From Thalassobaculum sp. OXR-137 (lineage in GTDB: Bacteria > Pseudomonadota > Alphaproteobacteria > Thalassobaculales > Thalassobaculaceae): 64,000 nt of DNA. How positions within the stretch are numbered: the stretch's first letter is position 1; each line of letters begins with the position of its first letter. The DNA lies in NCBI RefSeq assembly GCF_034377285.1, contig NZ_CP139715.1, forward strand, positions 2,030,001 through 2,094,000. Reading direction: 5' to 3'. Positions 58,826 through 64,000 of the stretch are shown in pieces. Below the pieces are notes generated by a model. That model was not told where the DNA came from. It did no database searches and saw nothing but the letters and a program-made list of their open reading frames with translations. A program made the position numbers and the translations under genes.

Positions 58826-60148
58826 CTATGCCGCCATTCCCTCCAGACCGAACCGGCGTTCCATGTCGCGGCGGATGCGGATCGCGTCGCTGTCCGCATC
58901 CGTCTCGACGTCCGACCAGCGGATGGGCTGGCCGCTACCGATGTCGTTCTTCAGTCTGACGTTATGGGCGAGGCCGATGGGCAGGCCGCCGATCTTCAGC
59001 GAGGTCTCCGCCGGATAGAGCTTGCCCCAGACGGTGAAGCCGCCCTCGCCGTCCAGCATCTCGCCGGCCTTCAGCGGGCGCTTGGCCGTTGCCACCACAT
59101 CGCCGCGGAACCCTTGTGTCGCACCGGTCGGCCGCTTCAGGATCGCCGCCGACAGGATCGACACGTTGAGCTCCAGCCCGATCAGGTGGAACGGCTTGTA
59201 CATCGCCGAATAGCGGCCGCTGGCGTCGGTGTTCATGCCGTATTGCCGGAAGCAGGCGGCGGCATAGTCGTTCGGCGCCTCGATCACCACGTAGACGCCC
59301 CAGCGCAGGTCCTTGAACACCGGCCGGCCGTCCCGCTCCAGGGAGGAGACCACCTCCACCTGCCCCTTGGCGGCGAGCTGGCCGCCCTCAGATATGGGGC
59401 GGAGCACATGAGCGAGGTCATCCATCCCGGCCGGTGGGAACATCAGCCCGTCCGGTGGCGGGGTAAGGCCGGTCGCATTGGCGATCGCCGCCATCTCCAG
59501 CGCCGATTTGGTGCCGTCGAGGAAGCTGTTGAACATCTGGCTGTTCATGCCCGCGGCCTTGGCCTGCTCGCCGGTCAGCCCGTAATGGTCCCAGACCGTG
59601 TCGGGGGTGGAGGCGTGGTAGGACGGCAGGAACTTGGTGCCCTTGCCGGCGGCGATCACCTCGAAGCCGGTGGAGCGCGCCCACTCGACCATCTCGCAGG
59701 TGAGGGCAGGCTGGTCGCCATAGGCCATGGAATAGACCACGCCGGCCTGGCGCGCCTCCTCGGCCAGGAGCGGCCCCGCCAGCACGTCCGCCTCCACATT
59801 GACCATCACGATATGGACACCGTTGCGGATCGCCTCGCGGGCGTGGACCAGGCCGACCGACGGCACGCCGGTGGCTTCCACGACCACCTCGGCGGTGCCC
59901 GACGCGATCAGCGTGCGGGCATCGTCCTCGAAGGTCGTCTTGGCGATGAGATCGTCGGGCCAGCCGACCGCGCGGCAGGCGGCCCGGGCCCGGTCGGGCG
60001 ACAGGTCGGCGATCCAGACGACCTCGAGCCCCGGGGTGGTCGGGACCTGGGATAGGAACATGGAGCCGAACTTGCCGGCACCGATCAGGCCGACACGCAC
60101 GGGCGTGCCGGCCTGGGCGCGGGCCAGGAGGTCCTGATAGATGTACAT
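58826..60148 (-). CDS. homoserine-dehydrogenase-like NAD(P)-binding oxidoreductase with C-terminal SAF domain
   Basis: A 440-residue cytoplasmic protein of the COG4091 type. The N-terminal Rossmann domain has V-G-L-I-G-A-G-K-F-G-S-M-F (about residues 19-31) and V-V-V-E-A-T-G-V-P. The middle is a homoserine-dehydrogenase-like catalytic region with A-A-G-K-G-T-K and D-G-T-K-S-A-L-E-M. The C-terminus (about 345-415) is an SAF domain (R-P-L-K-A-G-E-M-L-D-G-E-G-G-F). Homologues have been mislabelled FlgA because of the SAF part. The substrate is unknown. The gene is 6 bp downstream of the dioxygenase gene, so the two form an operon. Confidence 0.82.
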   Translation of the reverse strand: MYIYQDLLARAQAGTPVRVGLIGAGKFGSMFLSQVPTTPGLEVVWIADLSPDRARAACRAVGWPDDLIAKTTFEDDARTLIASGTAEVVVEATGVPSVGLVHAREAIRNGVHIVMVNVEADVLAGPLLAEEARQAGVVYSMAYGDQPALTCEMVEWARSTGFEVIAAGKGTKFLPSYHASTPDTVWDHYGLTGEQAKAAGMNSQMFNSFLDGTKSALEMAAIANATGLTPPPDGLMFPPAGMDDLAHVLRPISEGGQLAAKGQVEVVSSLERDGRPVFKDLRWGVYVVIEAPNDYAAACFRQYGMNTDASGRYSAMYKPFHLIGLELNVSILSAAILKRPTGATQGFRGDVVATAKRPLKAGEMLDGEGGFTVWGKLYPAETSLKIGGLPIGLAHNVRLKNDIGSGQPIRWSDVETDADSDAIRIRRDMERRFGLEGMAA

Positions 60149-60154
60149 CGTCGC

Positions 60155-60955
60155 TTATTCCGCCGCCTGGAGCTGGCCGGCGACCAGCTCGTCGAAGCAG
60201 TCGTCCTCCAGCGCGGTGATCGGCGTGAAGTCGCGATGGGCGATCCACTCGTCGCGCTTGAAGGCGCGGATGTGGTTGTCCACGTGGCACAGCGACAGGT
60301 AGACGATGGTGCGGCCGAGCGGCGAGATGTTCGGCGGGCTCGCATGCACCAGCAGCGAGGAGAACAGCAGCACGCTGCCGGCGGGACCGGTCGGCGCAAC
60401 GCAGCCGCCCTTTTCCGCCAGGGCCGATACGGTGGCGCGGTCCAGGGTCCAAAGCGGGTAGGAGGTGGTTTCCAGGTCGTGCCCGGCCTCGACCACGCCC
60501 TGCTTGTGGCTGCCCGGAATGAACAGCAGCGGGCCGTTGGCGGCGGTGACGTCGTCCAGGAACACCGCGATGTTCATCGCCCGCGGCTCCGGCATCTCGT
60601 CGTCGCGCGCCCAGGTGCCGTAATCCTGGTGCCATTGCCAGACATCGCCGTCGAAGGCGGCCTTCGCGTTGATCTTGAACTGATGCATGTAGACCGATCC
60701 GTCGAGGATCTGCTGCACGGGCTCGACTAGGCGGGGATGGGAGCCGAGACGACGGAACGTCTCGTTATAGGTATGGGCGGCGAAGGCGGTGCGGGCGACG
60801 CCGGATTTCTCGCGCCAGACCTCCTTGCGGTCCATCGCGTAGATCTTGTCGGCCTCCTGCTTCATCAGCGCGGCTTCCTGCGGCGTGAACTTGCCGGGGA
60901 AGAACAGGTAGCCCTCTTCGTCGAATGTCTTGAGGTCTTCGGTGCTCAGTTTCAT
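60155..60955 (-). CDS. phytanoyl-CoA dioxygenase family protein (Fe(II)/2-oxoglutarate)
   Basis: A 266-residue PhyH-type dioxygenase. The iron triad is visible as His109 and Asp111 in W-Q-W-H-Q-D-Y-G-T-W and His204 in L-L-V-H-A-S-P-P-N, and Arg215 is the likely 2-oxoglutarate anchor. The motif F-I-P-G-S-H-K-Q-G is conserved across the family. Hydroxylation of a small amino acid, amine or ectoine-like molecule is possible; the W-H-Q-D-Y-G-T-W context resembles such enzymes more than true phytanoyl-CoA hydroxylase. It is upstream of, and 6 bp from, the SAF oxidoreductase gene. Confidence 0.88.
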   Translation of the reverse strand: MKLSTEDLKTFDEEGYLFFPGKFTPQEAALMKQEADKIYAMDRKEVWREKSGVARTAFAAHTYNETFRRLGSHPRLVEPVQQILDGSVYMHQFKINAKAAFDGDVWQWHQDYGTWARDDEMPEPRAMNIAVFLDDVTAANGPLLFIPGSHKQGVVEAGHDLETTSYPLWTLDRATVSALAEKGGCVAPTGPAGSVLLFSSLLVHASPPNISPLGRTIVYLSLCHVDNHIRAFKRDEWIAHRDFTPITALEDDCFDELVAGQLQAAE

Positions 60956-61003
60956 GACGTTTCCTTCCTTGCTGGCTTTTTGGTTCTTGGCGGTTCGCCG
61001 GTC

Positions 61004-61711
61004 TTAGGGCCGGCTCAGTCGTTGATGGGTCAGCTCGCCGGTGCGTTCGGCATGGTCGGCGGCGAGGCTGCCGGCCTTGGCCGGATCGCCGCTGAGGATC
61101 GCCTCGGCGATCGCCGCGTGCTCGTCCCAGATCGCGTCGCGCCCCTTGCTGTCCTCCAGCACCACGCGCATGGAACGGACCATATGCGGCCAGAAACCGG
61201 CGGCGGTGCGTTCGATCTCGTCGTTGCCGGAGAGCGCGTGGATCGCCTGGTGGAAGGCGAGATCGGCCTTCACCAGGGCGTCGATCTCGCCGCCGGCGCA
61301 GGCCTCCCGGCCGTCCTCGATCAGCCGCTCGAAACGCTTGGCGGGATTTTCCACCGGGTCGCGCCCGGCCGTCGCCAGTCTGTCCGTCGCCAGTCTGTCC
61401 GTCGCTAGTCTGGCCGTCGCCAGCCGGGCGGCGAGCCGGTCGATGGCGCCGCGCACCTGGTACAGGGCGAGCAGCCGGTCCGGATCGATCGGCGCCACCA
61501 TCTGGCCCTTGCGGCCGCGGTCGACCACCAGCCCCTCGCGCCGCAGCAGCACCAGGGCATGGCTGACCGGCTGGCGGCTCACCCCGAGCCGCTCGGCCAG
61601 ATCCTCCTGGGCCAGCGGCGTTCCCGGCGCCAGATCCATCGCCATGATGGCTTCGCGGATGGCGTGATGCGCCTGGGCGGTGAGATCGGGCTTGCTCGCC
61701 AGAGCGTCCAT
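61004..61711 (-). CDS. GntR family regulator, FCD (FadR/VanR) subgroup
   Basis: A 235-residue regulator with an N-terminal winged helix-turn-helix (residues 10-75; L-A-E-R-L-G-V-S-R-Q-P-V-S-H-A-L) and a C-terminal helical FCD effector domain. The FCD metal histidines are likely in F-H-Q-A-I-H, H-A-A-I and D-H-A-E-R-T. A run of four R-L-A-T-x units at about residues 95-114 is encoded by a 15-bp tandem repeat and lengthens a helix. A perfect palindrome lies 16 bp before the start, so self-control is likely, together with control of the dioxygenase operon immediately downstream. Confidence 0.92.
   Translation of the reverse strand: MDALASKPDLTAQAHHAIREAIMAMDLAPGTPLAQEDLAERLGVSRQPVSHALVLLRREGLVVDRGRKGQMVAPIDPDRLLALYQVRGAIDRLAARLATARLATDRLATDRLATAGRDPVENPAKRFERLIEDGREACAGGEIDALVKADLAFHQAIHALSGNDEIERTAAGFWPHMVRSMRVVLEDSKGRDAIWDEHAAIAEAILSGDPAKAGSLAADHAERTGELTHQRLSRP
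61371..61430 (-). repeat. 15-bp tandem repeat inside gntR
   Basis: Units at 61371-61385 and 61386-61400 are identical, 61401-61415 differs by two bases, and 61416-61430 is degenerate. The length keeps the reading frame and adds R-L-A-T-(D/A) per copy. Confidence 0.9.
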
Positions 61712-61727
61712 GGGGGAGCCATTAATT

Positions 61728-61747
61728 GTGTTCTGAATTCAGAACAC
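61728..61747. promoter_or_regulatory. perfect 20-bp palindrome, likely GntR operator
   Basis: GTGTTCTGAATTCAGAACAC is its own reverse complement and lies 16 bp upstream of the gntR start codon. Its position over the expected promoter, and the dyad form typical of GntR/FCD sites, make it a probable autoregulatory operator. Confidence 0.8.
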
Positions 61748-61902
61748 GGAACGACAGCACGAACCGAATGTCAATCCCACTCCGCTGCCGTCGCCGGCAG
61801 GCATTGGTTGGGGGCTGGAACAGGATGGGATCGTCGCCAACCGCTCTCCGCATGGGGCCGGACACCGTCATTTCGGCCCGGTACGGTGCGCGGAGGTTGG
61901 AA

Positions 61903-61979
61903 TGGTGTCCCCGACAGGATTCGAACCTGTGACCCCCAGATTAGGAATCTGGTGCTCTATCCAGCTGAGCTACGAGGAC
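61903..61979 (-). tRNA. tRNA-Arg (anticodon CCT)
   Basis: The minus strand folds as a complete cloverleaf of 77 bases including an encoded CCA. The acceptor stem is GTCCTCG / CGGGGAC with one G-U pair, the D-arm is GCTCAGCTGGATAGAGC, the anticodon stem is CCAGA / TCTGG with loop TTCCTAA, and the T-arm is ACAGGTTCGAATCCTGT. The CCU anticodon reads the AGG arginine codon. No integrase or repeated 3' end is seen beside it. Confidence 0.96.
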
Positions 61980-62209
61980 AGCCGGTGTTCTTCTACCCCA
62001 GGCCGGCCGGCGGTTCCACCGTCGAGGCGCTTGCCAGAGGCGGCAATCGGGCGGATCATGGGATCAAGGCCCGGCCTAAGGGCACATGCGACGGGATCGG
62101 GCCGTTCTAGCCGCCTCGGAACGGGCGCGGCCGAGCATTGACCAGGACGACCCGACGTTCCGCAAGGCCGCCGGACCGGCCCGCCCGCTTCGCCAAGCGG
62201 GAGGTTGAA

Positions 62210-62641
62210 ATGCTTGTTTCCGATATCCTGAAGACCAAGGGCAACAATGTGGTCACGGTCGCGCCGGATACCCCGGTGGGTGCGGCCGTCGCCACGCTCG
62301 CCGAGATGCGGATCGGCTGCATCGTCGTCACCACCGACGGCGGTGCGCTCGCTGGCATCCTGTCGGAACGCGACGTGGTGCGGGTGCTGGCCCAGCAGGG
62401 CGGCGACGTGCTCGATGAGCCGGTCAGCGCGCTGATGACCGCCAAGGTGATCACCTGCGCGCCGACCCAGACCATCGCCGACGTCATGGAGATGATGACC
62501 AAGGGCCGGTTCCGGCACGTCCCCGTGCTGGAGGACGGACGGCTGGCCGGAATGGTGTCGATCGGCGACGTGGTCAAGTTCCGCCTGGAGGAAACCGAGG
62601 AGGAGGTCCGCCAACTCGCCGCCTACGTCGCCGGCGGCTGA
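62210..62641 (+). CDS. CBS domain pair protein
   Basis: A 143-residue stand-alone CBS (Bateman) protein, the two repeats covering about residues 8-65 and 75-130. Each repeat ends in a nucleotide-binding pattern: G-I-L-S-E-R-D-V-V-R and G-M-V-S-I-G-D-V-V-K. Such proteins sense adenine nucleotides and bind partner enzymes or channels; the partner is unknown here. ATG 62210 has GGGAGG eight bases before it. A hairpin follows the stop. Confidence 0.9.
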   Translation: MLVSDILKTKGNNVVTVAPDTPVGAAVATLAEMRIGCIVVTTDGGALAGILSERDVVRVLAQQGGDVLDEPVSALMTAKVITCAPTQTIADVMEMMTKGRFRHVPVLEDGRLAGMVSIGDVVKFRLEETEEEVRQLAAYVAGG

Positions 62642-62662
62642 GGGTTTCGACGCTCAGATACA

Positions 62663-62691
62663 GACCGTCCGGCGGCCTCCGCCGGACGGTC
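62663..62691. terminator. 13-bp GC-rich hairpin between convergent genes
   Basis: GACCGTCCGGCGG pairs perfectly with CCGCCGGACGGTC across a 3-base loop, 22 bp after one stop and 22 bp before the opposing stop. There is no T-run; it probably acts as a terminator for either strand or as a messenger-stabilising hairpin. Confidence 0.65.
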
Positions 62692-62712
62692 GTGCGCTGG
62701 TGCGCTCCGGCG

Positions 62713-63927
62713 TCAGAGACCGCGGGCGCGGACCGCGTCGCGGATGCGGACGAGGGCCTCGTCCAGGGTGCTGCGCGGGCAGGCGAGGTTGATGCGCTCG
62801 AAGCCTTCGCCCTCCGCGCCGAAGATGTAGCCCTCGTCGAAATAGACCTTGGCCTCGTTCAGCATCAGGTCCTCCAGCGCATCCTTGTCCAGGCCGAGCG
62901 CCCGACAGTCGAACCACTGCAGATAGGTGCCCTGGGGCCGGATCGCGCGGATCTGCGGCACTTCCTGACCGAAGAAGGCGATCAGCCGGTCGGCGTTGCC
63001 GGCGACATAGGCCATCACCCCGTCGAGCCAGTCGGACGCTCCGCGATAGGCGGCGATGGTCGCGGCGATGCCGAACGGGTTCATGCCCGGCAGGGTGTGG
63101 ATCGCGTAGGTCTCGGCGAATGTCTCGCGCAGGGCCGGGTTGGGAATGAAGATGTTGGAGGTGTGCAGCCCGGCGAGATTGAAGGTCTTGGACGGCGCGG
63201 TGCAGACGATGGTGTTCTGGGCCGCCACGTCGCCCAGGGTGGCGAAGGGCGTGAAGGTCTCGCCCGGCAGCATCAGGTCGCCATGAATCTCGTCGGCGAC
63301 CACGATCACGCCGTTTCGGGCGCAGATCTCGGCGACGGCGGTGAGTTCCTCGGCGGTCCAGACCCGGCCGATCGGGTTGTGCGGCGAGCACAGGATCAGC
63401 AGCTTCGCCTTCGGGTCCTTGGCCTTCGCCTCCAGGTCCTCCAGGTCCATGCGATAGGCGCCGTCCTCCAGGATCAGCGAGTTGGAGACCACCTCGCAGC
63501 CGTTGTTGGTGGTCACCCGGAAGAACGGATAATAGACTGGCCGCTGGACGATGACCTTGTCGCCGGGCTGGGTGAAGGCGCGGACCACCACGTTCAGGGT
63601 CGGCACCACACCGGGCGCGGTGATCAGCCAGTCGCCCTGGGCGTCCCAGCCCTGCCGGGTGCGGAACCAGCCGCAGACCGCGTCCACATAATCGTCGGTC
63701 TTGGCCGAATAGCCGAAGATGCCGTGGGCGGCGAGGTCGCCCAGCGCCTTGGTCACCGCCGGCGGGCAGCGGAAATCCATGTCGGCCACCCACATCGGCA
63801 GCACCCGGTCGTCGCCGTGATGCCGGTACGTCTTGTCCCAGGCCGCGAAGCCGCCGTGGTTGTGGTAGTCCCATTTGACCGAATGGGTGTTCTCGCGGTC
63901 GATGATCTCGTCGAAGTCGAACGGCAT
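62713..63927 (-). CDS. MalY/PatB family PLP-dependent C-S lyase / aminotransferase
   Basis: A 404-residue fold-type I PLP enzyme, of the length usual in the family. The PLP lysine is Lys247 in T-A-P-S-K-T-F-N-L-A-G-L. Other marks are W-V-A-D-M-D-F near residue 46, S-P-H-N-P-I-G-R-V-W, and A-D-E-I-H-G-D-L. Characterised members split cystathionine or S-alkyl-cysteine to thiol, pyruvate and ammonia (PatB) or act as MalY. With the cbs/gamma-lyase pair elsewhere in the window it may add to sulfur amino acid turnover. GAGGA lies about nine bases before the ATG; the upstream promoter is close to the window edge. Confidence 0.92.
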   Translation of the reverse strand: MPFDFDEIIDRENTHSVKWDYHNHGGFAAWDKTYRHHGDDRVLPMWVADMDFRCPPAVTKALGDLAAHGIFGYSAKTDDYVDAVCGWFRTRQGWDAQGDWLITAPGVVPTLNVVVRAFTQPGDKVIVQRPVYYPFFRVTTNNGCEVVSNSLILEDGAYRMDLEDLEAKAKDPKAKLLILCSPHNPIGRVWTAEELTAVAEICARNGVIVVADEIHGDLMLPGETFTPFATLGDVAAQNTIVCTAPSKTFNLAGLHTSNIFIPNPALRETFAETYAIHTLPGMNPFGIAATIAAYRGASDWLDGVMAYVAGNADRLIAFFGQEVPQIRAIRPQGTYLQWFDCRALGLDKDALEDLMLNEAKVYFDEGYIFGAEGEGFERINLACPRSTLDEALVRIRDAVRARGL

Positions 63928-64000
63928 GCGGGGCGTCCTCGGGGCAGGTCGGATCTGGACGGTAGAGGACCATACTCCTCCGCCGAACTGAAGCGACCAA

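Noticed and set aside
58826-60148. Naming the SAF-domain oxidoreductase as flagellar protein FlgA
   Set aside because: Only the short SAF domain is shared; the protein has an NAD(P)-binding Rossmann fold and no flagellar genes are around.
61903-61979. tRNA-Arg as an integration site for a mobile element
   Set aside because: There is no integrase, no duplicated tRNA 3' end and no change in composition next to it; the neighbours are ordinary housekeeping-type genes.

Overview
The window is GC-rich (roughly two thirds G+C), tightly packed chromosomal DNA. It reads as a free-living aerobic or microaerobic alphaproteobacterium, most likely Rhodospirillales-like. The reasons are a complete cbb3 oxidase operon with its assembly genes, an FnrL-type regulator, a three-gene pntAB transhydrogenase, alphaproteobacterial PAS_5 proteins, the ATP-grasp/alpha-E/transglutaminase triad, and the palindromic intergenic repeats usual in this group. 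That placement is inference, because no rRNA is present. I see no integrase, transposase, CRISPR array or rRNA. One tRNA-Arg(CCU) lies at 61903-61979.

Layout. 1-2.5 kb: end of a dTDP-rhamnose operon (rmlD tail, rmlA), then an M23 peptidoglycan hydrolase. 2.5-6 kb: circularly permuted ATP-grasp, alpha-E and transglutaminase genes in one operon, whose first gene lacks a normal start codon. 6-12 kb: a small hypothetical gene, a LysR regulator with an MFS transporter, then a GT4, GT2 and GT-C glycosyltransferase run. 12-24 kb: a mesaconyl-CoA transferase-like protein, a P1 peptidase, a zinc-ribbon metallopeptidase, a small CxxC protein, a ThDP enzyme, an M20 peptidase, a conserved unknown, and a cystathionine beta-synthase/gamma-lyase pair. 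24-31.5 kb: a chemoreceptor, a TPR protein, a YjgN/M48 pair, a dihydroorotase-like amidohydrolase and a GFA-family protein.

31.5-41 kb is the respiratory centre: ccoNOQP followed by fixG/fixH/fixI/ccoS on the minus strand. A perfect FNR/FixK box at 39514-39527 separates ccoN from a divergent hemerythrin gene, and fnrL is the next gene. 41-50.8 kb: an amidase, pntB/pntA2/pntA1, a lipoprotein, an rRNA methyltransferase, two PAS_5 paralogues and a DUF1206 membrane protein. 50.8-57.7 kb is the accessory-looking part: a 1920-residue DUF4347/RTX repeat protein, an AT-rich intergenic stretch, and a secreted phage-tail-collar-like protein. 57.8-61.8 kb: a possible metabolic locus (AEC transporter, homoserine-dehydrogenase-like/SAF oxidoreductase, PhyH dioxygenase, GntR regulator) with a perfect 20-bp palindrome just upstream of gntR. 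The window ends with a CBS-domain protein and a MalY/PatB C-S lyase.

The strongest candidates for a second look are the caspase-like His/Cys pair in the N-terminal domain of the giant RTX protein, the PhyH/SAF-oxidoreductase/GntR locus, the non-canonical start of the ATP-grasp gene, the orphan mesaconyl-CoA transferase homologue, and the dihydroorotase-like protein lacking one metal-ligand histidine.
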